Below, piece after piece: positions 30,251 through 40,465 of a stretch of 64,000 nt of DNA. Position 1 is the first letter of the stretch, and each line of letters opens with the position of its first letter. Location: assembly GCF_009659375.1 (NCBI RefSeq), contig NZ_WJQT01000001.1, positions 310,001 to 374,000 of the forward strand, given 5' to 3'. The notes under the pieces were generated by a model that saw nothing but the letters and a program-made list of their open reading frames with translations, ran no database searches and was not told where the DNA came from. This DNA is from Fundicoccus ignavus (GTDB lineage Bacteria > Bacillota > Bacilli > Lactobacillales > Aerococcaceae). Both the position numbers and the translations under genes were made by a program.

Positions 30251-31180
30251 CTAACCTTCTTTCACGATTAAGATATAGATAAAAATACCACTACCGATTA
30301 AGGAGATAATCACTCCAACGGGTATCTCAAAGGGCATTATAATCATCCGCGCCAAGATGTCACATAATAAGACAAAGCTGGCTCCAAAGATCATAACGGC
30401 TGACATGGAGTGGGCTAAGAGATCGCCAGATTGAATTCTTAATATATTAGGGATAATCACTCCTATGAAAGGAAGTGTTCCGACAACCATGACATTGACT
30501 GCTGTCGTCAATGAGACACACATAATAATAATGAGCCAAGTGGCTTGGTAGTTAATACCCAAGTTGGTAGAGAAATCCTCTCCTAATTTCACGATGGATA
30601 ATCGGTGAATCAGTAAGTAACTGATGAAGATCGTAATAATATTCAAAAATAACCATTCATATCGTCCAACTTGAATCATGGCAAAGGACCCTTGCACCCA
30701 AGATTGAATATTTTGAGTCAATTGGTAGCGGTAGGCGATTGCTTGCCCGAGTCCATTAAGCAATTGACCGTAAATAATACCAAAAAGAGGTACCATCCAA
30801 TCTTTCTTAATATGGATTTGCCTAAGTAAAGTAATAAACCCTAGGGTGAAAACGGCCGCACTCAAGAAGGAGAAGAAAATTTTATTCCCATTCGTAATTC
30901 CCGGTGTGATCAGACATAGGATAAGACCTAGCTTGGCGGCTTCAATAGTTCCAACGGTTGAAGGACCAGCAAACTTATTATTAGAAATACTTTGCATCAA
31001 CAAGCCTGCCAAACTCATACTACTACCGACTAAGACAATGCTAAGGGTTCTGGGAAAGCGAGATTGCCAGAAAATGAGTGAGTTCAAGCCGGTTAAATTG
31101 AATCCATCTGTCCCAATAGCCAACGATAACAAACATAAAGCAACCATCACGAACTGACTAACAATATTTTTAACTGACAT
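30251..31180 (-). CDS. Siderophore ABC transporter permease (FecCD family), first
   Basis: A 309-residue FecCD permease resembling YclN/FatD with the motif SSMSLAGLLMQSISNNKFAG and GVIIPNILRI near the C-terminus. It is the first gene of a four-gene iron importer (permease-permease-ATPase-binding protein) that continues into the suf genes. ATG is preceded by AAGGGGAG. Confidence 0.88.
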   Translation of the reverse strand: MSVKNIVSQFVMVALCLLSLAIGTDGFNLTGLNSLIFWQSRFPRTLSIVLVGSSMSLAGLLMQSISNNKFAGPSTVGTIEAAKLGLILCLITPGITNGNKIFFSFLSAAVFTLGFITLLRQIHIKKDWMVPLFGIIYGQLLNGLGQAIAYRYQLTQNIQSWVQGSFAMIQVGRYEWLFLNIITIFISYLLIHRLSIVKLGEDFSTNLGINYQATWLIIIMCVSLTTAVNVMVVGTLPFIGVIIPNILRIQSGDLLAHSMSAVMIFGASFVLLCDILARMIIMPFEIPVGVIISLIGSGIFIYILIVKEG

Positions 31181-31244
31181 AACACTCCCCTTGATTTCTA
31201 ATTTTAATTTAATAAAAGACGTTAGTCTCTTAAAAATTATTAAT

Positions 31245-31273
31245 ACTATAGCACATGCAAATTATAAAAACTA
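31245..31273 (-). promoter_or_regulatory. Putative extended -10 promoter of the iron-uptake operon
   Basis: On the minus strand TGCTATAGT (plus-strand 31245-31253) is an extended -10 about 65 bases upstream of the permease start; the -35 (TAGTTT, 17-base spacer) is weak. Confidence 0.4.
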
Positions 31274-31449
31274 GAAAGTTCTCATAATTATTTTGAAATA
31301 AATTGACTTTTTTTGAGTTGAATTAAGATAATGGTATATTTTGAATAAGTATAAACAACTAATTATAACCGTTCTATTTAAGGGTTTAGAGTGATTGTAT
31401 CAAGGTGTATCGCAATAAAATATTATTAATATCCAATGGAATAAATAGC

Positions 31450-31469
31450 GATAATATAATTAAATTATC
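31450..31469. promoter_or_regulatory. Fur-box-like palindrome in the iron-uptake/ilvA intergenic region
   Basis: GATAATATAATTAAATTATC is a near-perfect palindrome with GATAAT/ATTATC arms like Fur-family boxes. It lies about 270 bases upstream of the iron importer and 125 bases upstream of ilvA, so it is not clear which promoter it would serve. A further GATAATAACTTAT follows at about 31484. Confidence 0.4.
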
Positions 31470-31527
31470 ATTATATAGAGCAGGATAATAACTTATAAAT
31501 AAGATATATTGATTTATGTTATAAGTG

Positions 31528-31556
31528 TTGACTTTAGATAGTAATTAATCCATAAT
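31528..31556 (+). promoter_or_regulatory. ilvA-ridA promoter
   Basis: TTGACT (31528-31533), a 17-base spacer and CATAAT (31551-31556), about 40 bases before the ilvA start. A second possible promoter lies further upstream (TTGACT near 31303). Confidence 0.65.
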
Positions 31557-31595
31557 GGTTCTAATTAATTTTTAATAAAATGAGGAGGATAAGGC

Positions 31596-32855
31596 ATGTT
31601 TCCAACTATTACATCAGAAGATGTACTTACTGCGTATAAGTCATTAAGGCAGAGCGTCAACCAAACGCCGTTAATGTATGATCCCTATTTGTCAGATAAG
31701 TATAAAGCGTCGATCTATTTAAAGCGGGAAGACTTACAAATTGTACGTTCATTTAAACTGAGAGGAGCGCTGTATGCTATTAATCAGTTATCAGACGATG
31801 AGCTTGCTAAGGGTGTTATTTGTGCGTCGGCTGGAAACCATGCCCAAGGCGTTGCTTATACTTGCCAGTTGAAGAAGGTGAATGGAATTATCTTCATGCC
31901 GACCACAACTCCAAGACAAAAGATTGACCAAGTTCAATATTTTGGAGGCAAATACGTCAAGGTTGTCATTCAAGAAGATACCTTTGATAAGAGTAACGTC
32001 GCTGCGCATGTCTACGCTGAAAAGCACAATCTTACCTTCATTGAGCCCTTTGACGATTTGAACGTTATCTTAGGGCAAGGAACGATTGGCGTCGAGATCC
32101 ATCAAGACTTAGTGGCCAATGGTGACCAAGCGGATTACATCTTGCTACCCGTAGGAGGGGGTGGCTTAATCTCAGGAGTGAGTGCCTACGCCAAAGATGC
32201 CATGCCAACTTCCGCCATTATAGGAGTGGAACCAGATGGGGCAGCTTCCATGAAATTAGCGATCGAACAGGGAGGTCCGGTAGCACTAGAGAAAGTGGAT
32301 AAGTTTTGCGATGGGACAGCGGTGGCTAAGGTGGGTGACTTAACCTACCACTACACAAAAGAATTTGTTGAAGATTTTATTACGGTTCCTGAAGGACTGG
32401 TCAGCCAGATGATATTAGATTTGTATACTAGGCAAGCGATAGTCGTCGAGCCCTCAGGTGCCTTAACGGTAGCTGCCTTAGATAAGATGGCTGATGAGAT
32501 TCGAGGCAAGACCGTCGTCTGCTTAATATCAGGTGGGAATAATGACATTAACCGCATGGCGGAAATTGAAGAGCGTGCCATGGTCTACCGCGGCTTGCAA
32601 AAATATTTTATCGTCAAGTTCCCCCAACGTGCTGGTGCTTTGAAAGACTTCGTAACGGATGTGTTGAACAAGGATGATGATATTACCCGCTTTGAATATA
32701 CGAAGCGGATTAATCGATCCCAAGCACCTGTCTTTATCGGCATCCAATTAGGTAAGCGCGAGAATTTAGAAAGTTTACTTCGCCGGATCGAAGCCTTTGA
32801 TTCTAACTATATTAACGTCACGGAAAATCCGAGTCTGTATCAATTATTAGTGTAG
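31596..32855 (+). CDS. ilvA: Threonine dehydratase, biosynthetic
   Basis: A 419-residue PLP enzyme that deaminates threonine to 2-oxobutanoate, the first step of isoleucine synthesis. The PLP lysine is in RSFKLRGA, the phosphate loop in PVGGGGLISG and the substrate loop in SAGNHAQG. A C-terminal single ACT-like regulatory domain follows residue about 330, typical of the short Firmicutes form. GAGGAGG precedes the ATG. It is followed by ridA. Confidence 0.93.
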   Translation: MFPTITSEDVLTAYKSLRQSVNQTPLMYDPYLSDKYKASIYLKREDLQIVRSFKLRGALYAINQLSDDELAKGVICASAGNHAQGVAYTCQLKKVNGIIFMPTTTPRQKIDQVQYFGGKYVKVVIQEDTFDKSNVAAHVYAEKHNLTFIEPFDDLNVILGQGTIGVEIHQDLVANGDQADYILLPVGGGGLISGVSAYAKDAMPTSAIIGVEPDGAASMKLAIEQGGPVALEKVDKFCDGTAVAKVGDLTYHYTKEFVEDFITVPEGLVSQMILDLYTRQAIVVEPSGALTVAALDKMADEIRGKTVVCLISGGNNDINRMAEIEERAMVYRGLQKYFIVKFPQRAGALKDFVTDVLNKDDDITRFEYTKRINRSQAPVFIGIQLGKRENLESLLRRIEAFDSNYINVTENPSLYQLLV

Positions 32856-32909
32856 TCGATGATGAATATTCGAGTGATTTATCAGAGAAAGATTTTGAGG
32901 AGGAAGAAA

Positions 32910-33290
32910 ATGAAAGTAGTCAATTCGCCCCTAGCTCCCGATGCAGTAGGACCTTATTCTCAAGCAATCAAGACCAACGGACTGATATTTCTATCCGGTC
33001 AAATAGGGCTCGATAAAGAGACCGGCCAATTAGTTGACGGCTTAGAAAAGCAAACGCAACAAGCCTTCAGAAATATTAGCTACGTATTAGAGTCTGAAGA
33101 CTTAACTTTAGCTAATATTGTCAAAGTCACGGTTTTACTGAGTGACATTCAACACTTCGATAAAGTGAACGAGATCTACGCACAACAGTTCAAAGCCCCT
33201 TATCCAGCTCGCTCGGCCTTTGCGGTCCGAGACTTGCCATTAGGTGCCTTGGTTGAAATTGAGGTGATTGCTGAAGTTGAGAAAGGTTAA
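32910..33290 (+). CDS. ridA: Enamine/imine deaminase RidA
   Basis: A 126-residue RidA/YjgF protein with the SGQIGLD block, the catalytic Arg in YPARSAF and the C-terminal VEIEVIAEVE. RidA hydrolyses the reactive 2-aminoacrylate and 2-aminocrotonate released by IlvA, so its place directly behind ilvA is functionally meaningful. I start at ATG 32910, which follows GAGGAGG; a longer in-frame extension to 32859 has no ribosome binding site and looks non-coding. Confidence 0.93.
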   Translation: MKVVNSPLAPDAVGPYSQAIKTNGLIFLSGQIGLDKETGQLVDGLEKQTQQAFRNISYVLESEDLTLANIVKVTVLLSDIQHFDKVNEIYAQQFKAPYPARSAFAVRDLPLGALVEIEVIAEVEKG

Positions 33291-33323
33291 TGATGGCTGA
33301 ATCAGTTGCCGACCCTAAGAAAA

Positions 33324-33358
33324 ACAAAAAAAACTTGCTTCTGTAGTTGAAGCAAGTT
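33324..33358 (-). terminator. Terminator of the DUF59 gene
   Basis: AACTTGCTTC / GAAGCAAGTT 10-bp perfect stem with a seven-base loop; on the minus strand it is followed by TTTTTTTGTTTTT. It may also stop ilvA-ridA read-through. Confidence 0.82.
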
Positions 33359-33376
33359 GAAGGGCAGAATATTTAA

Positions 33377-33718
33377 CTAATTAGGATTAATTCCTAAGGC
33401 GATCCGGCCAATCCGACTGATGTTTTGAATATTCCAAGCAGGCTCCCATACGATATTGACCTTAACGGTATCGATGCCTTCAATGCTAGTTAACTTTTCA
33501 GTTAGCTCAATGGGCACTGTGTCGACGCAACTGCAAGCCATACCGGTAAAAGTTAAGGTGATCTCACAATGCTTGTTACTATCGACCTCCATCGCATAGA
33601 TTAAGCCGAGGTTGTAGATGTCCAAGCCAATTTCTGGGTCGAAAATCGTTACAAGTTGATCAATAATCGCTTGCTTTAAGTCATCGGGAAAGTTGTTTGT
33701 TTGAATATCGTCTCTCAT
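33377..33718 (-). CDS. Metal-sulfur cluster assembly factor (DUF59/MIP18, SufT-like)
   Basis: A 113-residue single-domain DUF59 protein with the signature DPEIGLDIYNLGLIY and the cysteine-containing TFTGMACSC (typically T-x-x-x-C-P). Proteins of this family help mature Fe-S enzymes. It stands alone, divergent from ilvD, whose product is an Fe-S dehydratase, which may be its client (inference). A GGAGG precedes the start. Confidence 0.88.
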   Translation of the reverse strand: MRDDIQTNNFPDDLKQAIIDQLVTIFDPEIGLDIYNLGLIYAMEVDSNKHCEITLTFTGMACSCVDTVPIELTEKLTSIEGIDTVKVNIVWEPAWNIQNISRIGRIALGINPN

Positions 33719-33856
33719 ACTTATATTACCTCCGTTGTATTATTAGTTTTAGATGTGAATTTCAATTAAAATTAATCAATTATCAATTATTTTACCGGAT
33801 ATATGGAACTTGTCAAAGTGAAAATGAAAGAGTCAATCTTGAAAGGATGAACGACC

Positions 33857-35551
33857 ATGTCAAATAAAAATCTAAAAAAACGTAGTCATGTGTATGACGG
33901 TCCTGTAAAGGCGCCTAACCGGGCAATGATGCGAGCGACAGGAATGGATGATGAGAGTTTTGAGAAGCCGATTATTGGTGTGATATCTACTTGGGCTGAG
34001 AATACGCCGTGTAACATTCACCTTCATGACTTAGGAATTATTGCTAAGGAAGGCGTTAGTGAAAGTGGTGGATGGCCCGTTCAATTCGGAACGATTACGG
34101 TATCCGATGGAATTGCCATGGGAACGCAAGGAATGCGGTATTCCTTGCCCAGCCGGGATGCCATTGCAGATTCAGTAGAGATAGCCATTGGCGGTCATAA
34201 CTGTGACGCCTTTGTAGCCATTGGTGGCTGTGATAAGAATATGCCGGGTTGTGTCATTGCGATGGCTAACCTGGATATTCCGTCCATCTTCGTCTACGGA
34301 GGAACCATTGCCCCAGGTAAGTTAAACGGCAAAGACATTGACTTAGTATCTGTCTTTGAAGGTGTAGGTAAATGGAATAATGGTGAGATTAGCGATGAAC
34401 AATTAAAGAAAATTGAATGTAATGCCTGTCCGGGCCCAGGTGCATGTGGTGGAATGTACACTGCCAATACCATGGCGTCAGCCATTGAGGCCCTTGGCTT
34501 AAGCTTACCAGGCTCTTCCTCCAACCCAGCCATTACCCAAGCCAAAGAAGATGATGTCCTCAAAGCAGGACGCGCAGTCCTTCAATTAATTGATAAAAAT
34601 ATCCGACCAAGCGATATTTTAACCCGCAAATCCTTTGAGAATGCCATTACCTTAACGATGGCCTTAGGAGGGTCAACCAATGCCATTTTGCATTTGTTAG
34701 CCATCGCCCATGCCGCCGATGTTGACTTAAAGATTGAAGACTTTAATACGATTCAAGCTAAAGTGCCGCATCTAGCAGACTTGAAGCCAAGTGGTCATTA
34801 TGTCTTCCAAGATTTATATGAGGCGGGTGGAGTACCAGCGGTACTCAAGTATTTATACCAAAATGGTTACATTCATGGAGATTGCTTAACAGTAACTGGT
34901 AAGACCTTAGCTGAGAACTTAGAAGATGCTCCTGACTTAGTGGCTGGACAACAAGTTATTATGCCACTATCAAATCCTAAACGTGCCGATGGCCCGTTGA
35001 TTGTCCTTAAAGGGAACTTAGCTCCTGAAGGTGCTGTTGTGAAGGTATCAGGATTGAAAGTTCGCCGCCATGAAGGACCAGCTAAAGTCTATAACACCGA
35101 GGAAGAAGCCATTGAAGCGACCTTACATCATGAGATTGTTGATAACGACGTGGTCATTGTTCGATATGTAGGACCTAAGGGTGGGCCAGGTATGCCAGAG
35201 ATGCTGTCCTTATCCAGTATGTTAGTAGGTAAAGGATTGAAAGTCTGCTTAATTACTGACGGTCGCTTCTCAGGTGGATCTCACGGATTCGTAGTCGGAC
35301 ATGTGGCCCCAGAAGCACAAGATGGTGGACCAATCGCCCTTGTCCAAGACGGTGACACCATTATCATTGACCAAGATACCAAGGAATTAACGATGGTTGT
35401 ATCTGAGGAAGAATTAGCCGAGCGTCGTGCTCAGCTCGTCTTACCACCACTTGAGACACGTGGTGCCTTAGGTAAATACGCCCATATTGTATCAAGTTCA
35501 TCACGAGGAGCGATTACCGACTTCTATAAGCGTGAAGAGTGGAACGATTAA
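33857..35551 (+). CDS. ilvD: Dihydroxy-acid dehydratase
   Basis: A 564-residue Fe-S enzyme converting dihydroxy acids to 2-oxo acids in valine and isoleucine synthesis. Cluster cysteines appear in [10 protein letters not shown] and CPGPGACGG, and the C-terminal [14 protein letters not shown] is conserved. AAAGGATG precedes the ATG. The upstream region has AATTTCAATTAAAATT (33758), which partly resembles a CodY box, but I do not rely on it. First gene of ilvD-ilvB-ilvN-ilvC. Confidence 0.95.
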   Translation: MSNKNLKKRSHVYDGPVKAPNRAMMRATGMDDESFEKPIIGVISTWAENTPCNIHLHDLGIIAKEGVSESGGWPVQFGTITVSDGIAMGTQGMRYSLPSRDAIADSVEIAIGGHNCDAFVAIGGCDKNMPGCVIAMANLDIPSIFVYGGTIAPGKLNGKDIDLVSVFEGVGKWNNGEISDEQLKKIECNACPGPGACGGMYTANTMASAIEALGLSLPGSSSNPAITQAKEDDVLKAGRAVLQLIDKNIRPSDILTRKSFENAITLTMALGGSTNAILHLLAIAHAADVDLKIEDFNTIQAKVPHLADLKPSGHYVFQDLYEAGGVPAVLKYLYQNGYIHGDCLTVTGKTLAENLEDAPDLVAGQQVIMPLSNPKRADGPLIVLKGNLAPEGAVVKVSGLKVRRHEGPAKVYNTEEEAIEATLHHEIVDNDVVIVRYVGPKGGPGMPEMLSLSSMLVGKGLKVCLITDGRFSGGSHGFVVGHVAPEAQDGGPIALVQDGDTIIIDQDTKELTMVVSEEELAERRAQLVLPPLETRGALGKYAHIVSSSSRGAITDFYKREEWND

Positions 35552-35599
35552 GGGTGAGATCCATCGAACAAAAATTATTAAAAAAGGAGGCGTTGATGT

Positions 35600-37330
35600 G
35601 TGGAACCGTACAAAAATGAGCACTCAAATCAAACAAAAACAATAAGAACTGGGGCAGACTTACTCATTCAAAGTTTAATGGACAACGATGTGGATGTAAT
35701 ATTTGGCTATCCAGGTGGCGCAGTCTTACCAATATTTGATTCACTCTATGAGATGAATCCTAGCTTTAAAAATTATCTCTGCCGCCACGAACAAGGCTTA
35801 ATTCATGCTGCGGAAGGCTATGCCCGCGTTACGGGCAAGACGGGAGTGGTTATTGCGACATCAGGACCAGGTATCACGAACCTACTTACAGGGATTGCTG
35901 ACGCCATGTTAGACTCACTTCCCTTAGTCGTCATCGCTGGGCAAGTCTCCTCGGCAGTGATTGGAACGGATGGCTTCCAAGAAGCGGATGTTATCGGTCT
36001 AACAACCCCTATCTCAAAACACAATTATCAAATAAAAAATGTCGCAGACATACCGCGCATAATGAATGAGGCCTTCCATATCGCTTCAAGTGGCCGTAAA
36101 GGGCCAGTGGTAATAGATATTCCCAAAAATATATCTGAAGCCTTAGTGGAGGGGGATTATTCAGGCGACTTCCACTTAGCAGGTTACCAGCCAACGACTC
36201 AACCGAATGCGGGGCAGATCGAAAGAGTGCTAGAAGCCTTACCCCAGGCTGAAAAGCCCGTCTTATTAGCTGGAGCGGGTGTGCACTTTGCCAAGGCCAA
36301 TGAAGAATTATTAACTTTCCTCGACCGCTATCCCATGCCGGTTGTGAATACTTTGCAAGGCATTGGGGCCCTACCAGGCTCGCACAGACTATCACTCGGC
36401 ATGGGAGGGATGCACGGTAGCTACGCCTCCAACCAAGCCATTATCAATGCTGATCTCTTAATTAATATCGGGTCCCGCTTCGATGACCGACTGACGGGCA
36501 AGTTGTCAGAGTTTTCACCCCATTCCAAAGTGGTGCATATTGACATCGACCCCGCTGAAATTGGCAAAAATATCAAAGTCGACATCCCCGTCGTCAGCGA
36601 CGCTAAGTTGGCTCTAGAAGCTTTACTTGAAGCGGAAGCCGTTCAGGTAGACTATAGCGATTGGATTGACCATTGCCTAGCCAAGAAGGAAGATAATCCT
36701 TTCTGGTACTACAATTACGACCAACTCATCTCACCCCAATGGTTCATTGAGAAAGTCTCGCAAAAGACTAATCACCAAGCCATTGTGATTACCGATGTAG
36801 GTCAGCACCAAATGTGGGCAGCACAATTTTACTGTCAAGATAAGCCATTAAGCTTTGTCAGTTCGGGCGGTTTAGGAACTATGGGGTTCGGCTTGCCAGC
36901 GGCAATAGGTGCTCAGATTGGTCGTCCAGATGAGACGGTCGCACTCTTTGTAGGAGATGGTGGCTATCAGATGACCATTCAAGAACTGGCGACCATTAAG
37001 CAATACAATTTGCCGGTTAAGATTTTTATATTGAATAATGAGACCTTAGGCATGGTACGGCAGTGGCAAGAATTGCTTTACGACGAACATTATTCGGAGT
37101 CCTTATTCAATGACGGTAAGAATCCAGACTTCGTGAAGATTGCAGACGGTTACGGAATTAAGGGGATGCAGATTAGTCAAGAATCCATAGTCGATGAGGC
37201 TTTGGAAGAGGTCTTCGCTTATGACGGACCGGTTGTTGTTGAGGTCATGATACCGATGAAAGAAAAAGTATTCCCCATGGTACCAGCAGGTAAAGGGAAC
37301 GGCGAGATGACTGGGGTGAAACCAATATGA
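35600..37330 (+). CDS. ilvB: Acetolactate synthase large subunit
   Basis: A 576-residue TPP enzyme making acetolactate or acetohydroxybutyrate from pyruvate. The catalytic Glu is in RHEQG, the FAD-binding middle is ordinary and the TPP motif is GDGGYQMTIQELATIKQYNL. It starts at GTG 35600 behind AAAGGAGG; an out-of-frame ATG nearby is discounted. Its stop overlaps the ilvN start (ATGA). Confidence 0.95.
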   Translation: MEPYKNEHSNQTKTIRTGADLLIQSLMDNDVDVIFGYPGGAVLPIFDSLYEMNPSFKNYLCRHEQGLIHAAEGYARVTGKTGVVIATSGPGITNLLTGIADAMLDSLPLVVIAGQVSSAVIGTDGFQEADVIGLTTPISKHNYQIKNVADIPRIMNEAFHIASSGRKGPVVIDIPKNISEALVEGDYSGDFHLAGYQPTTQPNAGQIERVLEALPQAEKPVLLAGAGVHFAKANEELLTFLDRYPMPVVNTLQGIGALPGSHRLSLGMGGMHGSYASNQAIINADLLINIGSRFDDRLTGKLSEFSPHSKVVHIDIDPAEIGKNIKVDIPVVSDAKLALEALLEAEAVQVDYSDWIDHCLAKKEDNPFWYYNYDQLISPQWFIEKVSQKTNHQAIVITDVGQHQMWAAQFYCQDKPLSFVSSGGLGTMGFGLPAAIGAQIGRPDETVALFVGDGGYQMTIQELATIKQYNLPVKIFILNNETLGMVRQWQELLYDEHYSESLFNDGKNPDFVKIADGYGIKGMQISQESIVDEALEEVFAYDGPVVVEVMIPMKEKVFPMVPAGKGNGEMTGVKPI

Positions 37331-37815
37331 GACACATTATCACAGCCACTGTGGAAGATGCTAGTGGGGTATTGAATCGCATCACTGGCTTACTCGCCAG
37401 ACGTAGCTTTAACATCGAAAGTATTACGGTCGGCAAGACAACCAAAGAGGGGATCTCTAAGATGACCTTTGTCGTTGACTTGGACTCAGCTAATAGTGCT
37501 GAACAACTCATTAAGCAATTGAACAAGCAAATTCACGTCTTAAAAGTCAATGATATTACCCACCAAGATATTGTCGCCAGAGAATTAGCCTTAATAAAAG
37601 TCAAAACTAGCAAGTCTTCTCGAGCAGAAATTCAAAGTCTGATTGAGCCATTCCGAACACGTATCTTAGATGTAGCCCGTAATTCAATTACGATTGAAGT
37701 GACTGGAGGACTTTCTAAGGTAGATGCCCTTATTAATTTAGTCAAGCCTTTCGGCATTATTGAAGTGTCGCGAACAGGCTTAACTGCCTTTGTCCGAGAT
37801 ACAAGTAGTAAGTAA
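37327..37815 (+). CDS. ilvN: Acetolactate synthase regulatory subunit
   Basis: A 162-residue small subunit with an N-terminal ACT domain (EDASGVLNRITGLLARRSFN) that binds valine for feedback control and a C-terminal domain ending IEVSRTGLTAFVRD. Translationally coupled to ilvB. Full length. Confidence 0.94.
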   Translation: MRHIITATVEDASGVLNRITGLLARRSFNIESITVGKTTKEGISKMTFVVDLDSANSAEQLIKQLNKQIHVLKVNDITHQDIVARELALIKVKTSKSSRAEIQSLIEPFRTRILDVARNSITIEVTGGLSKVDALINLVKPFGIIEVSRTGLTAFVRDTSSK

Positions 37816-37823
37816 TTTATTAA

Positions 37824-38855
<1,032 letters not shown>

Positions 38856-38877
38856 CATTTCCAGATACACGTCGAAA

Positions 38878-38913
38878 CTCGGTAATAGCTCAATGCTGTT
38901 ACTGGGTTTTCTT
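38878..38913 (+). terminator. Terminator after ilvC
   Basis: A 12-bp stem CTCGGTAATAGC / GCTGTTACTGGG (with G-T pairs) and TCAAT loop followed by TTTTCTT. Confidence 0.78.
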
Positions 38914-38936
38914 GTATATAGAAACAAGACAAAGCG

Positions 38937-39752
38937 ATGACTAAAAGGAGTCGAGGCAGATTGAAGAAGACAATATTACAATTAGAAGAGGTGACTTGGC
39001 GACGACAAGGCCAGTCAATACTCAAAGGCATTAATTGGCAAGTTCAGGAAGAAGAACACTGGGCAGTCCTTGGTTTGAACGGCTCGGGCAAGACATCGAT
39101 ATTGAATATTATTACAGGCTACTCCTATCCCACTTCCGGAGCTGTTAAAGTGCTGGATACAAAGTTTGGCGAGGCCAGCCTACCTAAGTTGCGTGAAGAG
39201 ATTGGTTATGTAAGTTCAGCCTTGGACCGCTTTGGCTCTACATTTAACAAGCAACGTGTGAAGCATATTATCCTCAGTGGGAAATTCTCAACGGTTGGCT
39301 TGTATAACAAGCAAGATATTACTGAGTCAGACTGGCATTTGGTTCAGGCGATTCTTGAGGAATTGCGAATTGGTTATTTAAGTGAGCAAGCTTTCAGCAC
39401 CTTATCCCAAGGAGAGAAGCGTCGCGTATTAATAGGCCGGGCATTAATGAACCGCCCGCGCCTGATGATTTTGGATGAGCCTTGCTCGGGTCTAGATATC
39501 CTAGCGCGAGAAGAGTTGTTACAGCAGATGAATTCAATTGTGAAGCAAGACTGCCACTTGATTTACGTCACCCACCATATCGAGGAAATCACCCCAGCTA
39601 TTACGCACATTCTATTGATCCGAGATGGGGAAGTTGTCAGCAGTGGACCTAAAAATCAAGTCCTGACCGCTGAGAACCTAACGAATACCTTCAAGGTAAA
39701 CGTCAAAGTCCGCTGGGAAAACGACCGCCCTTGGATAAGTGTGGTTCATTAA
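38937..39752 (+). CDS. ABC transporter ATP-binding protein (YlmA/ModF-like), no permease nearby
   Basis: A 271-residue ATPase with Walker A GLNGSGKT, signature TLSQGEKRRVLIG and Walker B LMILDEPCSGLD. It resembles YlmA-type stand-alone ATPases whose partners are unknown. The ATG at 38937 has only a weak ribosome binding site; a TTG at 38961 lies behind AAAGGAG and begins directly at the conserved KKTILQLEEVTW, so the real start may be there. It is alone between ilvC and a long intergenic region. Confidence 0.8.
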   Translation: MTKRSRGRLKKTILQLEEVTWRRQGQSILKGINWQVQEEEHWAVLGLNGSGKTSILNIITGYSYPTSGAVKVLDTKFGEASLPKLREEIGYVSSALDRFGSTFNKQRVKHIILSGKFSTVGLYNKQDITESDWHLVQAILEELRIGYLSEQAFSTLSQGEKRRVLIGRALMNRPRLMILDEPCSGLDILAREELLQQMNSIVKQDCHLIYVTHHIEEITPAITHILLIRDGEVVSSGPKNQVLTAENLTNTFKVNVKVRWENDRPWISVVH

Positions 39753-39898
39753 GGTCTGAAATACGATAGTCTGCCAACAAAGTCGATTCAATGGCAGAGA
39801 ATTACCAAAGTACACTATCACCCCCGACTCATCGACCGCCCTTGAGCAGACCCGCTAATCCTAGTCCAATGTCCACTCAATCCATTATTTAAAATAAA

Positions 39899-40057
39899 TT
39901 ATTTTGGCGGATTATTATTTACGATGTAAACAGTTGGATAATCAAGGATTAACTCACTCGTCTTGAGACTTTTGTTAATCACCTTGTTCTTTAATTGTTC
40001 AATGCCATTTAAATCGAAATTAATTTCTTGAACTAAAGATCTTGGGGTTTTAGTCAT
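39899..40057 (-). CDS. Small protein of unknown function, 52 residues
   Basis: A minus-strand reading frame too short for routine calling: it starts MTKTPRSLVQEINFDLNGIE and ends YPTVYIVNNNPPK. A Shine-Dalgarno GAAAGGA lies about eight bases before the ATG, and a TGATATAAT extended -10 (plus 40090-40100) lies about 35 bases upstream of the start, so transcription and translation signals are both present. The first half is a probable helix; the C-terminal part is hydrophobic, then Asn/Pro-rich. I do not recognise the family. A peptide precursor or regulatory small protein is possible but unproven. Confidence 0.55.
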   Translation of the reverse strand: MTKTPRSLVQEINFDLNGIEQLKNKVINKSLKTSELILDYPTVYIVNNNPPK

Positions 40058-40089
40058 TGTAAAATTCCTTTCAATCACACATTTTGACT

Positions 40090-40100
40090 ATTATATCATA
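40090..40100 (-). promoter_or_regulatory. Extended -10 promoter of the small gene
   Basis: On the minus strand TGATATAAT is a perfect extended -10 element just upstream of the 52-codon gene; no good -35 box is seen. Confidence 0.5.
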
Positions 40101-40330
40101 ATGTTCTAATTAGAGGTTGACTTAGAAAGCACAGGAAACCATTCAAAACTTAAGGTGGTAATAATAAATTTATGTCTTATTTATTGTAATTAAAGTAAAT
40201 TAGTGAATTTATTAGCTAAGTCTAAAACATAAGATAGTAATCTTTCAAGTACATTATAATAGAAAGTGGATATTCGAAGGTTTTTAATTAGGTGATAATG
40301 ACAAAAGTTAAAGATAGATTAGAAAACGAC

Positions 40331-40359
40331 TTGACAAGTGAGGAGATTAACATTAATAT
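40331..40359 (+). promoter_or_regulatory. leu operon promoter
   Basis: Consensus TTGACA (40331-40336), a 17-base spacer and TAATAT (40354-40359). Transcription would start near 40366, about 28 bases before the leader peptide. Confidence 0.75.
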
Positions 40360-40393
40360 AGCATTAGAATAATTATTAAAGGAGAGGAATCAC

Positions 40394-40465
40394 ATGCAAA
40401 CAGCTAATTATGATTCAATCATAAATTTATTATTATTAAGCGCGTTATTAGACAAGTTTGATTAG
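40394..40465 (+). CDS. leuL: Leucine leader peptide of the leu attenuator
   Basis: A 23-residue peptide, MQTANYDSIINLLLLSALLD plus three residues, with AAAGGAGAGG as ribosome binding site. Six of its residues are leucine, all TTA, four in a row. Its stop lies inside a hairpin and a strong terminator follows. This is the layout of a ribosome-mediated attenuator: stalling at the Leu codons when charged tRNA-Leu is scarce would favour the alternative pairing that prevents termination ahead of leuABCD. Confidence 0.8.
   Translation: MQTANYDSIINLLLLSALLDKFD

Noticed and set aside
31450-31469. Firm Fur operator call for the iron operon
   Set aside because: The palindrome is 270 bases from the iron operon start and in an A+T-rich leader, where such matches arise by chance; kept as a low-confidence site only.
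33758-33773. CodY box upstream of ilvD
   Set aside because: AATTTCAATTAAAATT matches the consensus only partly and with wrong spacing; not strong enough to list as a site.
40298-40372. 24-codon frame upstream of the leu leader peptide
   Set aside because: It overlaps the TTGACA/TAATAT promoter of the leu leader, has only a weak ribosome binding site and shows no recognisable features.
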